The position numbers and the translations under genes were made by a program. A model generated the notes under the pieces. That model was not told the DNA's origin. It saw only the letters and a program-made list of their open reading frames with translations, and made no database searches. Source: Anaerolineae bacterium (GTDB lineage Bacteria; Chloroflexota; Anaerolineae; Anaerolineales; UBA4823). From it: 64,000 bases of DNA. Shown here one piece after another: positions 8,649 through 17,184 of the stretch (the stretch's first letter is position 1; each line of letters starts with the position of its first letter). The stretch lies in NCBI GenBank assembly GCA_003327455.1, contig QOQU01000005.1, positions 248,001 to 312,000 on the forward strand. Reading direction: 5' to 3'.

Positions 8649-9412
8649 TTCTTCTCTTTTTTTCCATAAAGTTCGCTGATCTTACCCAGAAACTCCCGCG
8701 TGCGGGGGTGTTGTGGGCGTTCAAAGAGATCTTCCGGCGACCCCTGCTCAACGATTCTCCCTTTTTCCATAAAAATAATCCGGTCGGCTACTTCGCGAGC
8801 GAAGCCCATTTCGTGGGTAACCACCAGCATGGTCATGTGTTCATGGGCTAATTGTTCCATAACGCCTAAAACCTCGCCGATCAGTTCGGGGTCGAGCGCT
8901 GAGGTGGGTTCATCGAAAAGCATAACCAGAGGATCCATAGCCAGAGCCCGGGCAATGGCAACCCGCTGTTGCTGGCCACCTGAAAGTTGAGCGGGGTAGT
9001 GATTGGCTCGATCTGCCAGACCTACCCGCTCTAACTCGTGTAAGGCTTTTTGTCTCGCCTGGTCGGGCGGCATCTTTTTGACTTTGGTTAGCCCGATCAT
9101 GACATTTCCCAGAGCAGTTAGATGATTGAAGAGGAGAAAGTTTTGAAATACCATGCCGATTTTCTGGCGTACCTGGTCGGCATCGACCGAGGGGGCGGTG
9201 ATTTCCTGTCCTTCGAGAAAGATCTGTCCGTTGTTTACCGGCGTTAGCAGATTTAAGCAGCGCAGCAGGGTGCTTTTTCCCGTACCACTTGGGCCGATAA
9301 TCACAATGGTTTCACCTCTGTGCACATCTAAGCAAATATCTTTGAAGATGACATTCTCGCCGTAGATTTTGGTCAGGTTTTTTGCTTGCAGGATGTAAGG
9401 TGTTTCGCTCAT
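8645..9412 (-). CDS. Amino acid ABC transporter ATP-binding protein (GlnQ type)
   Basis: 255 residues. Walker [10 protein letters not shown] (40-48), signature LSGGQQQR (143-150), Walker B LVMLFDE (162-168), then SALDPE. The triple-Gln signature and length are those of GlnQ/HisP ATPases of the polar amino acid uptake family. It sits between the two permease genes and powers import. Both flanking genes are on the same strand with gaps of only a few bases. Confidence 0.95.
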   Translation of the reverse strand: MSETPYILQAKNLTKIYGENVIFKDICLDVHRGETIVIIGPSGTGKSTLLRCLNLLTPVNNGQIFLEGQEITAPSVDADQVRQKIGMVFQNFLLFNHLTALGNVMIGLTKVKKMPPDQARQKALHELERVGLADRANHYPAQLSGGQQQRVAIARALAMDPLVMLFDEPTSALDPELIGEVLGVMEQLAHEHMTMLVVTHEMGFAREVADRIIFMEKGRIVEQGSPEDLFERPQHPRTREFLGKISELYGKKEKK

Positions 9413-9430
9413 GGCAATCGACTCCTTAGA

Positions 9431-10126
9431 TCATGCCATTGAAGTCGGAAGTTTGGTTTTCTCGGCGAGAAGGTCCAGACCTCGATTGACGAGAAAAACC
9501 AGCACAAAGTATATGAGGGCAGCCGCTCCGAAAGCTAAAAAGGGTTGTTGGGTTGTGGCGCTTAATTGTTGAGCGCGGCGTAAGATTTCGGGCACGCCGA
9601 GGGCGTATACCAGAGAAGAGTCCTTAAGCACAATCGAAGCTTCGTTTGACCAAGGGGGAATAGCCAGGCGAATAGCCTGCGGGACAATGATATAGCGAAT
9701 GGCTTGCAAGCGGCTCATTCCAATGGCGCGGGCTGCCGTCATTTGACCCTCGCCCACTGCCTGGAGGGCGCCGCGTAAAATTTCCATTTGATAGGCTGAA
9801 CTGATGATGCCCAGGGAAATTGATCCAGCCCAGAAGGGCGACAGGTTGACCAGGCGCCCGGAGAGCAGAAAGTACAGGATGAAAAGCAAGGCAATAGGTG
9901 GCACGCCGCGCATCACCAGACTATAGACCGCTGCCAGGCGTGAGACCCAAAATCCACCGTAGTTATAGAGCAAGGCAAGCAATAAGCCCAGGATAAGACC
10001 GAAGGGTAAGGCTATCAGGGTCACTGCGACGGTGACCGAGGTGCCTTGTAAGATATAGGAAAAGAATTGGTTGAGCATCCTTTGCCAACCGATTGCAAAG
10101 ATGGGCAGGGTAAATTCCCTGCCCAT
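9431..10126 (-). CDS. Amino acid ABC transporter permease (second subunit)
   Basis: Up to 231 residues. The PAAT permease fold is clear, with the EAA loop ARAIGMSRLQAIRYIIVPQA near 143-162. The start is uncertain. The ATG at 10126 has a poor ribosome site and lies inside the arm of a perfect hairpin, while an ATG at 10078 is also possible. Family alignment favours including the GWQRML stretch that begins between them, so I keep the longer form. The gene follows the binding protein by 16 bases. Confidence 0.87.
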   Translation of the reverse strand: MGREFTLPIFAIGWQRMLNQFFSYILQGTSVTVAVTLIALPFGLILGLLLALLYNYGGFWVSRLAAVYSLVMRGVPPIALLFILYFLLSGRLVNLSPFWAGSISLGIISSAYQMEILRGALQAVGEGQMTAARAIGMSRLQAIRYIIVPQAIRLAIPPWSNEASIVLKDSSLVYALGVPEILRRAQQLSATTQQPFLAFGAAALIYFVLVFLVNRGLDLLAEKTKLPTSMA

Positions 10127-10127
10127 C
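10100..10127 (-). terminator. Intercistronic hairpin between binding protein and permease genes
   Basis: Perfect 11-bp stem (10100-10110 with 10117-10127) and 6-base loop. On the transcribed strand it is followed by TTTGC, so it is a weak or partial terminator at most. Its place right after the binding-protein gene fits the usual arrangement that keeps binding protein in excess over membrane subunits, by attenuation or by protecting the 3' end. It also covers one candidate start codon of the permease. Confidence 0.6.
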
Positions 10128-10142
10128 CCGCTTCACTGAGTT

Positions 10143-10922
10143 TTACTCGGTGAAATACTTTTGTGCCAGTTGATCGATGAAGCCTTCTTGCTGTAATTGC
10201 TTGAGAATGTCGTTGATCGCCTTGGCAAGTTCGGTGTCCCCTTCCGGGAGAACAATATTCATTGGCCCGCTGGAGAGAACACCGGTGTAGACAATTTTCA
10301 AGCCGCCGATCTTCTGAGCCAGCGCTTTGGCAGGGATGGCATCGGCCATCATGACATCAATTCGTCCGCTCTTCAGATCCAGGGCAGCCTGATCGGCGCG
10401 GTCATAGCGGAACAGATTTTGTTCGGAGAGCTGCAAAACGTTGGTCAGCCAGTCGTCCTGGGTGGTCCCACTTTGCACGCCAACCTTATATTGAGCGACA
10501 TCTTCGGGCTTGGTGATATTGCCGGTGAAGGTGTCGGCGACCAAAAAGGCATCTTCTGCCGTGAAGTAGGGTTCGCTGAAATCGACCACTTTGTCGCGCT
10601 CTTCGGTGTAGTTGAAAGCTGAAATAGAGCAGTCAATTTTGCCCTCTTGAACGCCGGCGATCAAGCTATCGAAGGGCATATCGACCCATTCGACCTTGAC
10701 CCCCATCCGTTTGGCAATCTCCTCCATGAGTTCAATGTCAAAGCCGGTTTTATTGCCGCTTTCATCGACGTATTCAAAAGGAGGATAATCGGCGCTGGTG
10801 CCAACTTTAATAACGCCCGCTTGTTTGATCTTTTCGAGGTGGCTCTGCGCCCCTCCACCGCAGGCAGCAAGCAACAGGCTGGCCAAAACGACCAAACAGA
10901 GCAACCAGGTGAATTTCTTCAT
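10143..10922 (-). CDS. Polar amino acid ABC transporter substrate-binding lipoprotein
   Basis: 259 residues. Signal peptide with lipobox LLAAC (Cys21), then a Gly-rich linker, so it is membrane-anchored outside the cell. The SBP-bac-3 fold is clear: PPFEYVDESGNKTGFDIELM near the start, the ligand-carboxylate Arg in the TEERDKVVDFS stretch, GVQSGTTQDDW, and the amino-group Asp of DAIPAKA. These residues indicate an alpha-amino acid ligand, but not which one. It is the first gene of the operon and is followed by a hairpin. Confidence 0.93.
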   Translation of the reverse strand: MKKFTWLLCLVVLASLLLAACGGGAQSHLEKIKQAGVIKVGTSADYPPFEYVDESGNKTGFDIELMEEIAKRMGVKVEWVDMPFDSLIAGVQEGKIDCSISAFNYTEERDKVVDFSEPYFTAEDAFLVADTFTGNITKPEDVAQYKVGVQSGTTQDDWLTNVLQLSEQNLFRYDRADQAALDLKSGRIDVMMADAIPAKALAQKIGGLKIVYTGVLSSGPMNIVLPEGDTELAKAINDILKQLQQEGFIDQLAQKYFTE

Positions 10923-10961
10923 TTCTCCATCCTTTTATTGAGGGTTAGATTAATCATCTGT

Positions 10962-11016
10962 ACCATAAACCATACCACAGGATAGGAGGATTATACAAGT
11001 GAAAAATGTCATCAAA
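10962..11016 (-). promoter_or_regulatory. Candidate promoter and repeat site of the amino acid transporter operon
   Basis: Minus-strand TATAAT at 10990-10995, with a weak -35 (TTTGAT, 11011-11016) at 15-base spacing. Just downstream, 10962-10977 holds direct repeats of ACCATA (ACCATAAACCATACCA on the plus strand), which look like a regulator site in the early transcribed region. The regulator is unknown; the TGGT half-sites resemble, but do not match, the FadR-type palindrome at 7866. Confidence 0.4.
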
Positions 11017-11034
11017 GGTTGTAAAACGCCCGTC

Positions 11035-12351
11035 TTATATAATCTGCGGAATCAGGTCAGGGGCTGTCTCCAGGTACAGAATTTCCTGATCATCGTTATA
11101 AGAGAGGATTTCAGCATAACGGCCCCAGTTGATCAAGGTCTCTAACTGACGCTCGGCTTCCTCTTTGTGAAATTCAAGTTCTAATGCTGTCAGGATCACC
11201 CCCGTTGGCAAAGCCTTTTTATCCGAGGAACTTAACATACTCAACAACCAGCGCACTAAAGGCAGGCGGCGGATGCGGGTAGCAAAGATCTCTTTGCGGG
11301 CGAGGATGCTGGCTTCGGCGAAGGTTTCTCCCAAAGGTGTCAACGTAATGTCACCTTTAGCAATCGTTGCAAATCCCAATAATTCAGCAGCTTCGGTCAG
11401 GGTTAAGATGTGTCCGGAATCTACATTAAGCTCTTCGCTCAAACGATAGATGTCGGCACGGTTTTGGGGCATCTCGGCCAGGTTTTCAAGGAAACCAGCC
11501 AGATCGGTGATGGTCACTTTGGGCAACGATCGGGTAACGCCAGGCTCGCCCGGCGCGCTACCCAATTCAACAATTTCGGGCTGAGTCTGTCCTGCCAACA
11601 TGCTGTAGACCTGGTCAATGAGGGTTTGAAACTCATCCGATTTTTTCTGGCGTGGGTGAGGCAGCGTGATGGTTAACTCAGATAAAATGCGCCCTGGTTC
11701 TTTATCCATCACCACGATCCGATCCGCCATGAAAACCGTCTCTTCAATGTTATGGCTCACCATCAAAATGGCTCTGGTGGGGATTTTGCCGGTTGTCCAT
11801 AACTCCATTAATTCGTTCCGCAGGGACTCTGCACTGAGGACATCCAGGGCAGAGAAAGGCTCATCCAGGCAGAGCAATTCTGGTTCGACAGCCATGGCGC
11901 GCGCAAAACCCACTTTCTGGCGCATACCCCCAGAGAGTTCGCGCGGGTAAGCCGACTCGAAGCCGTCTAATCCAACGCGGTCGATCAGATCCAGGGCGCG
12001 CGGGGTGCGAATATTGGCAGGTACACCGCGGGCTTTAAGGGCGAGTTCGACGTTTTCCAGGACGGTGAGCCATGGGAACAGGGCAAAGGTCTGAAAAACG
12101 ATGGAAGCATAGGGATTCACCCCTTCCACTGGTTGGTCCCGATAGAGAACTGTGCCTTCGGATGGTTTTTGTAAACCGGTGATGATTCTCAGGAGGGTGC
12201 TCTTGCCACAACCTGAAGGTCCGAGCAGAGCAATGAATTCGCCTTCGTAAACGGTCAGGTTCACATCTTGAACAGCAGTGAAACGGCGTGAACCACTGGT
12301 GTAGATTTGATGAATATGACGCAATTTGAGCAACGGCTTGTTCTTTTCCAT
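11035..12351 (-). CDS. ABC transporter ATPase with C-terminal AAA-associated domain (NrtD/SsuB-like)
   Basis: 438 residues. The N-terminal 250 residues are an ATPase of the nitrate/sulfonate/taurine class: Walker A GPSGCGKST (44-52), signature LSGGMRQ (139-145), Walker B with LDEP (162-165). Residues about 290-438 form an extra helical, winged-helix-like domain of the kind called AAA-associated C-terminal domain, presumably regulatory. The gene follows the double permease by 3 bases. No binding protein is encoded beside them, so the substrate is unknown. The two-gene form (double permease plus extended ATPase, no binding protein) is a recognisable variant of this class. Confidence 0.88.
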   Translation of the reverse strand: MEKNKPLLKLRHIHQIYTSGSRRFTAVQDVNLTVYEGEFIALLGPSGCGKSTLLRIITGLQKPSEGTVLYRDQPVEGVNPYASIVFQTFALFPWLTVLENVELALKARGVPANIRTPRALDLIDRVGLDGFESAYPRELSGGMRQKVGFARAMAVEPELLCLDEPFSALDVLSAESLRNELMELWTTGKIPTRAILMVSHNIEETVFMADRIVVMDKEPGRILSELTITLPHPRQKKSDEFQTLIDQVYSMLAGQTQPEIVELGSAPGEPGVTRSLPKVTITDLAGFLENLAEMPQNRADIYRLSEELNVDSGHILTLTEAAELLGFATIAKGDITLTPLGETFAEASILARKEIFATRIRRLPLVRWLLSMLSSSDKKALPTGVILTALELEFHKEEAERQLETLINWGRYAEILSYNDDQEILYLETAPDLIPQII

Positions 12352-12354
12352 AGG

Positions 12355-14079
12355 CTACTCCATCCGATATTTCTCTTCGGCTATTCTGTATAATCTTCTC
12401 CAGAATAGGCGGTTAACGAAAACCACTGTCAGGATCATGCTCAGGGTGGCGGCGAGCAGGAGAGCGTAATCTCCTATCGCGGTGGCATGGGAGATTAATG
12501 CTCCAATCCCGGTCGCAGAGATGGTTTTACCTCCAAAATGGACATACTCGGCGACAATGCTGGCATTCCAGGCCCCTCCGCTGGCTGTAATTGCGCCGGT
12601 AATTAAATAGGGGAATAGAGCGGGGAGGATTAAGGTGCGCCATCTTTCTCTGGTCGAAAGTTGCAGGAGAGAGGTGGTGTACTTGAGATCCTGTGGGATG
12701 GCGCTGGCTCCGGCGATGATGTTAAAGAGCAAATACCATTGTGTTCCCATTAACATTAACAAGATGGCTGCAAAATTCAATCCTCCGCTCAGGTGGATAA
12801 GGAACATCAAAAGAATCGGGAAAATCGCTGTCGCAGGAATGGAAGCAGCGATTTGAATGAGCGGTTGAATGAAACGAGCCATGTTTGGTTTTGTCCCAAC
12901 CAGAACCCCAACCGGGATTGTCCAGCAGAGGGCGATTAGTAATGAGGTCATAACTCGCAAGAAGGTGGCTGCAAGCCCCACTCCGATCTCCAGCCATTGA
13001 CTTAGGTTAAGTGAGCCTAACAGGAGAAAAGCCCGATAACCGCCATAGCTGATGGTACTCAGTAACAAACCGTAAAACACAAGCATGCCGGGTGAAATTT
13101 TGCTTTCATTCAGCGATGGGTTTGTCGGTGAAGGGCTCAATCGGAGCATCCAGCGATCAATCCGTTCTGCCAGAGGCGCGATGAGAGATTTTTGGATCCA
13201 TCCATACAGGCGGGATTTATGCATCAGGTCATAGAACCATGAGGTGGGAGGGTTATCGCCTTCGACCATTTCGAGCTTGAAACGATCGCTCCAGGCTAAT
13301 AGCGGTCGCCACAGGAGTTGATCCAAAGCGACAATGGTGACGATTAAAGTAAGCAAACCCGCCAAAATTGCCTGGGTGTTTCCTTGATTGGCTGCTTCTT
13401 GCAGGTAAGCCCCTAAACCTGCCAGGCGAAAGTCACGGTTGCCAACGGTGAAGATCTCGGCTGCCATCAGGAAAAACCAACCTCCGGCGAAAGACATAAT
13501 ACTGTTCCAAATTAAACTGATCATCCCGAAAGGTAGCTCGAGACGCTTGAAGCGAAACCAGGTGTTCAGACGAAAGATGGCACTGGCTTCTTGCAGTTCT
13601 TTGGGGATTGTGGTAAGGGACTGATACCAGCCAAAAGTCATATTCCAGACCTGGCTGGTGAAGATCAAGACGATCGAAGCCAGCTCGGCGGCCATCCGCT
13701 GCGGGAGAAAGGCGCTCAAACTGAGTAAAACTACGGGCAAAAAGGATAAAATCGGTACCGATTGCAGTACATCCAATAGGGGCATTAAGATCATCTCTGC
13801 TCGCCGGTTATAAGCGGCAACGCGTCCGTAGGTCAATGTGAATAGCAGGGAGAGAAGATAAGCTGCAAACATCCTGCCGAGAGACAGGAAGGTGTACCAT
13901 GGCAAAGCTGAGGTAGAGAGTGAGATCTGCGGACCGGTGATGATTTGCGGCGCGTTAACCGCCAAACGCACGCCTGCATAGAGCAGGGTGGCGATGAGCA
14001 AGAGGACAATTGTATCCCCCAGGGTGAATGTCCGTTCAAGGCGTTTTTGGGGAGGCAGAAGATAGCGCAAAACTCCCAT
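12355..14079 (-). CDS. ABC transporter double permease (two fused BPD domains)
   Basis: 574 residues, about twice the usual permease length. Two membrane domains of the SsuC/TauC kind are fused. The first spans roughly 20-270 and the second 330-570, each with its own ATPase-contact loop. A single polypeptide would thus replace a permease homodimer. The ribosome site GAGGTG is well placed before the ATG. The gene stands directly after a leader with a promoter and a terminator-like hairpin, so its expression is probably controlled by premature termination. Substrate unknown. Confidence 0.85.
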   Translation of the reverse strand: MGVLRYLLPPQKRLERTFTLGDTIVLLLIATLLYAGVRLAVNAPQIITGPQISLSTSALPWYTFLSLGRMFAAYLLSLLFTLTYGRVAAYNRRAEMILMPLLDVLQSVPILSFLPVVLLSLSAFLPQRMAAELASIVLIFTSQVWNMTFGWYQSLTTIPKELQEASAIFRLNTWFRFKRLELPFGMISLIWNSIMSFAGGWFFLMAAEIFTVGNRDFRLAGLGAYLQEAANQGNTQAILAGLLTLIVTIVALDQLLWRPLLAWSDRFKLEMVEGDNPPTSWFYDLMHKSRLYGWIQKSLIAPLAERIDRWMLRLSPSPTNPSLNESKISPGMLVFYGLLLSTISYGGYRAFLLLGSLNLSQWLEIGVGLAATFLRVMTSLLIALCWTIPVGVLVGTKPNMARFIQPLIQIAASIPATAIFPILLMFLIHLSGGLNFAAILLMLMGTQWYLLFNIIAGASAIPQDLKYTTSLLQLSTRERWRTLILPALFPYLITGAITASGGAWNASIVAEYVHFGGKTISATGIGALISHATAIGDYALLLAATLSMILTVVFVNRLFWRRLYRIAEEKYRME

Positions 14080-14090
14080 GGCTTCACCTC

Positions 14091-14123
14091 AAAAAACATC
14101 CCCGCCGCAGTGCGCTGGCGGGG
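14091..14123 (-). terminator. Intrinsic terminator upstream of the permease start (attenuator)
   Basis: GC-rich stem CCCCGCC/GGCGGGG (14100-14106 with 14117-14123), extended by a GC pair after one bulged base. On the minus strand it is followed by AUG and six U. It lies 12 bases before the permease ATG, inside the transcribed leader, so it can only act as an attenuator or as the end of a short leader RNA. Confidence 0.7.
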
Positions 14124-14151
14124 CTGGATAAAGCCAGGGGAAAGCTTTCGC

Positions 14152-14229
14152 CTAGTGCACTTGCGGCGATCGGAGTTTGGATTGTTGATGATCGAGATCG
14201 ATATCTAAGCTAGAAGATGTATCATCCAT
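14152..14229 (-). CDS. Possible leader peptide
   Basis: A 25-codon frame starting with MDDTSSSLDIDLDHQQ and ending at a TAG that touches the antiterminator strand. A ribosome finishing this frame would cover 14157-14168 and favour the terminator, as in classic attenuation. It is rich in Asp (5) and Ser (4). The ribosome site is weak, so this is a suggestion only. Confidence 0.25.
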   Translation of the reverse strand: MDDTSSSLDIDLDHQQSKLRSPQVH

Positions 14230-14256
14230 ACGGTAACCGACTTGCGCAACAGGGAT

Positions 14257-14285
14257 ACTATACCCATTCAAACGGGGTTTGTCAA
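14257..14285 (-). promoter_or_regulatory. Strong sigma-70 promoter of the attenuated ABC transporter
   Basis: Minus-strand TTGACA (14280-14285), 17-base spacer, TATAGT (14257-14262). Start predicted near 14250. Confidence 0.75.
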
Positions 14286-14353
14286 GGAAAATTTCCAAAA
14301 GGCGTAAAGATACGGATTTAAATGCGCTGCTCTGTCGTTCGCTCATTGCTTCC

Positions 14354-14581
14354 TTAGAATTGCAAGAGCGATTTCTCCACTTGTGTGTAAACCTCGTCCA
14401 CCTCCGCCTGAAGGGCAATGGTGTGGGCAATGGCGGTGAGGATGCGGCAGTAGGTGCGGATCTCCTCCAGGCTTAGCGGTCGTTCCTGGCGCTCTTTCAG
14501 CCACTTCTGGCACACCCGGTAGCCGCCGATGGTGTAGTCCCATACTTCCAGGGGGACAGGGGCGAAATGGAAGTTGCGATT
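14354..14581 (-). pseudogene. 3' remnant of a large restriction-modification (type ISP-like) methylase/helicase gene
   Basis: A minus-strand frame ending at TAA 14354-14356 encodes about 75 residues that read as the extreme C-terminus of large type ISP-like restriction-methylase or predicted-helicase proteins. Key words are VPLEVWDYTIGGY, VCQKWLKERQERPLSLEEI and a final helix. No start codon or upstream domain remains, and the frame closes at a stop about 50 bases beyond. I read it as a relic of a deleted restriction system. The segment is GC-richer than its neighbours, consistent with foreign origin. Confidence 0.65.
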
Positions 14582-14672
14582 GCCACGTTGGAGGGTTTTC
14601 CCCTGAGTGGCAGGCTGATCCGCGTCAGGGCAGGCACAGAGAAGCGGAATCAGCTTACGGACGGTAGACAGG

Positions 14673-14706
14673 AAAAGCCGCTCCTCCAGCCTCAGAGCGG
14701 CTTTTT
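14673..14706 (-). terminator. Terminator of degV (bidirectional in form)
   Basis: Perfect stem AAAAGCCGCTC (14673-14683) with GAGCGGCTTTT (14695-14705) and an 11-base loop. U-runs occur on both strands. It lies 37 bases after the degV stop. Confidence 0.8.
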
Positions 14707-14742
14707 CATCCAGTGCGTGGCTACCGGTCAGAGAGGGCGGGA

Positions 14743-15594
14743 TTACATCCCAGCCATATAGGCGATTCCCACCGTTCCAGGACCGGCATGCGTGCCGATC
14801 ACCGGGCTGACCGTTGAAAAGATCGACTCAACCGGGTTGAGTTTTTTCGAGAGTTCCTCTAGCAGGAAACGGGCGTCTTCTTCGGCGTTGGCATTGAGGG
14901 TTGCCAGACGCAACGGCGACTTTCCCTGTACCCGTTCTTCGATAATTTCCATCAAGCGCAGTAAGGATTTTTTACGGGTGCGGATGCGTTCGACAGCTTC
15001 TACTCGCCCGCCGCGCACCTCGAGAATCGGTTTGATGTTCAGAGCCGTCCCCAGAAAGCGGCTGCCGCCTCCGATCCGTCCGCCACGGTGGAGAAACTCC
15101 AGGGTGTCTACGGCAAAGACGACCCCCGTATGATTGCGCGCCTCTTCTGCCAGACGTTTGCACTCCGCCAGGCTTGCTCCGGCCTGCGCAGCTCGGGCGA
15201 CGGTCAAAACCTGAAAGCCCATTGCCATGGCGGTTGTGTAAGAGTCGATAATTTCGATGGGCGCTCCTGGGAGCATTTCTTTGGCTTGTTGGGCTGAGTC
15301 AATCGTTCCGGAAAGCTTGGTAGAAATGAGAATAGCGATGATCTCTTTCCCTTGATCGAGCAGGTTCTGGAAAATATCGCGAAACTTGGGTATCGCAACC
15401 TGTGAAGAGGATGGCATGACAGTGGCAGTCTTTAAGCGTGTATAAAATTCGTCTGGTTGAATGTCAACGCCGTCTTCATAGGTTTGATCCCCCCAGATAA
15501 GAATTTGAGGTGCAACGGTGATCTGGTATTCTTCAAGAAAATTTTGCGGGATATACGCGGTACTGTCGGTAACGACGGCGACTTTTGATGTCAT
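14743..15594 (-). CDS. degV: DegV family fatty-acid-binding protein
   Basis: 283 residues, the normal size. DegV/FakB-like proteins bind a fatty acid in a two-lobed fold. In Firmicutes, FakB hands it to a kinase; no fakA is visible here. Seen: the N-terminal VVTDSTAYIP motif, the SSSQV loop, LSGT with the conserved Ser, DSYTTAMAMG, and the HRGGRIGG motif near 170. It is a single gene with its own terminator, divergent from ffh. Ligand and pathway role are inferred from the family only. Confidence 0.9.
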   Translation of the reverse strand: MTSKVAVVTDSTAYIPQNFLEEYQITVAPQILIWGDQTYEDGVDIQPDEFYTRLKTATVMPSSSQVAIPKFRDIFQNLLDQGKEIIAILISTKLSGTIDSAQQAKEMLPGAPIEIIDSYTTAMAMGFQVLTVARAAQAGASLAECKRLAEEARNHTGVVFAVDTLEFLHRGGRIGGGSRFLGTALNIKPILEVRGGRVEAVERIRTRKKSLLRLMEIIEERVQGKSPLRLATLNANAEEDARFLLEELSKKLNPVESIFSTVSPVIGTHAGPGTVGIAYMAGM

Positions 15595-15753
15595 AAGACC
15601 TCCTTTGGGCGAATCATAGCCAGGACTGGCATTTTATTTATCCACATTTTTAACACCGATGATTAAAAATGGTTTCAAGTTAACCTCTTATCCGTAGAGA
15701 AGATATACCTCACCTCAGGCTTACAAAAGTTGCGAGTCAATAAAGTTTAACTC

Positions 15754-15782
15754 TTGACCTTTCCATGTTTAGCGTTTACAAT
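15754..15782 (+). promoter_or_regulatory. Sigma-70 promoter of ffh
   Basis: TTGACC (15754-15759), 17-base spacer, TACAAT (15777-15782), leaving about 60 bases of leader before the ffh ATG. It lies in the 253-base divergent gap with degV. No clear degV promoter was found there. Confidence 0.6.
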
Positions 15783-15847
15783 GCGACTTTGCGAACTGCA
15801 AAGGCGAAAGGCACTTCATTATATAGTGAGCAATTATCTATTGGGCT

Positions 15848-17170
15848 ATGTTTGAGAGCTTAACCGAGCGATTAGAGAATATTTTCAAACAGTTACGCCG
15901 TCACGGAAAGTTGACCGAAAAAGAAGTGGATGCTGCTCTCCGTGAAGTGCGTCTGGCGTTGTTAGAAGCGGATGTCAACTACGGCGTCGTCAAGGATTTT
16001 ATCAACCGCGTGCGACAACGGGCGATTGGCGCGGAGGTGTCGCGCGCTTTGAATCCTGCCCAGCAGGTGATCAAGATCGTCCATGAAGAGCTGATTGCCA
16101 CGTTGGGCGTAGCCGAGCGATTGAACTTGAGTGGTGAGAAGCCGCGCGCCATTATGCTGGTTGGTTTGCAGGGTTCGGGCAAGACAACCGCAGCTACAAA
16201 GCTGGCTCGCCTGTTGCGTTCGCAAGGAGAACGGGTGATGCTGGTTGCAGCAGATCCGTATCGTCCTGCGGCGGTTAAACAACTGCAAACACTGGGCGAA
16301 CGGGTGGATGTGCCGGTGTATTATGAGGAGGGGGTTAAGCCACCACAACTGGTAGCCAGAGCGCGCCAGAAAGCTGCTCAGGGCGGCTATTCCACCCTCA
16401 TTCTTGACACGGCAGGGCGTTCACAACTCGATCAGGAATTAATGGACGAATTGGAAGCAATTCGCCAGCACGTCAAGCCAACCGAGATCCTGCTGGTGGT
16501 GGATGCCATGATCGGGCAGGAATCGGTCAATGTTGCCCAGGGATTTCGACAGGTGATTCCTCTGAGCGGCTTGATCTTAACCAAGATGGATGGTGATGCA
16601 CGGGGTGGGGCAGCCATTTCCATCCGCTCGGTTACCGGTGTGCCGATCAAGTTTATTGGTACGGGTGAAGCTCTCGATGCTCTCGAAACGTATGATCCCT
16701 CCCGCCTGGCTTCGCGGATTCTGGGAATGGGTGACGTTCTGGGTCTCATAGAGAAAGCCGAGGCTGCCTTCGATGAGCAGGTAGCGCGCGATCAAGCGGC
16801 GCGCCTGATGGCAGGTGAATTCACGCTGGAGGATTTTGCTCAACAACTGCGACAAATCAAACGCATGGGTCCGATAACCCAGCTCCTGGAAATGCTACCT
16901 GGTGGGATGGGACAAATGGCACGCCAGATTTCTCCCCAGGAAGCCGAAAAACAGCTTAAAATTACAGAAGCTATTATCAACTCCATGACTCCATTGGAGC
17001 GCAGGCGACCGGAGGTCCTGAATGCCAGCCGGCGGCGGAGAATTGCGCGCGGTTCTGGAACGCAGGTGCAAGATGTCAACCGACTGATCAAACAGTTTCG
17101 GGAAATGCAAAAGCTGATGAAAACTTTCAAAAAATCTGGGCTGAAGGGATTGCCCCGTTTCTTCGGTTAA
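15848..17170 (+). CDS. ffh: Signal recognition particle protein Ffh (SRP54)
   Basis: 440 residues. It binds signal sequences of nascent membrane and secreted proteins and, with 4.5S RNA and FtsY, delivers them to the translocon. Order: N helical bundle (1-90), GTPase G domain with GLQGSGKT (106-113), DTAGR, and TKMDGDARGG. The methionine-rich M domain occupies 320-440 and includes the RNA-binding RRRRIARGSG-like stretch. It is complete and typical, and the first of a plus-strand housekeeping run. No ylxM precedes it. Confidence 0.97.
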   Translation: MFESLTERLENIFKQLRRHGKLTEKEVDAALREVRLALLEADVNYGVVKDFINRVRQRAIGAEVSRALNPAQQVIKIVHEELIATLGVAERLNLSGEKPRAIMLVGLQGSGKTTAATKLARLLRSQGERVMLVAADPYRPAAVKQLQTLGERVDVPVYYEEGVKPPQLVARARQKAAQGGYSTLILDTAGRSQLDQELMDELEAIRQHVKPTEILLVVDAMIGQESVNVAQGFRQVIPLSGLILTKMDGDARGGAAISIRSVTGVPIKFIGTGEALDALETYDPSRLASRILGMGDVLGLIEKAEAAFDEQVARDQAARLMAGEFTLEDFAQQLRQIKRMGPITQLLEMLPGGMGQMARQISPQEAEKQLKITEAIINSMTPLERRRPEVLNASRRRRIARGSGTQVQDVNRLIKQFREMQKLMKTFKKSGLKGLPRFFG

Positions 17171-17184
17171 GAGCTACTGTTCCC

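Larger units (their letters stand above)
14080..14250 (-). promoter_or_regulatory. Putative transcription-attenuation leader of the ABC transporter
   Basis: About 170 bases between the predicted transcription start and the permease ATG. The strand 14157-14168 can pair with 14103-14113, the 3' arm of the terminator, over 11 base pairs with one bulge. That makes an antiterminator mutually exclusive with the terminator at 14091-14123. Upstream sequence may itself sense a ligand, or a 25-codon leader frame may couple translation to the choice. I do not recognise a known riboswitch consensus here (TPP, cobalamin, SAM and guanidine were considered). Confidence 0.6.
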
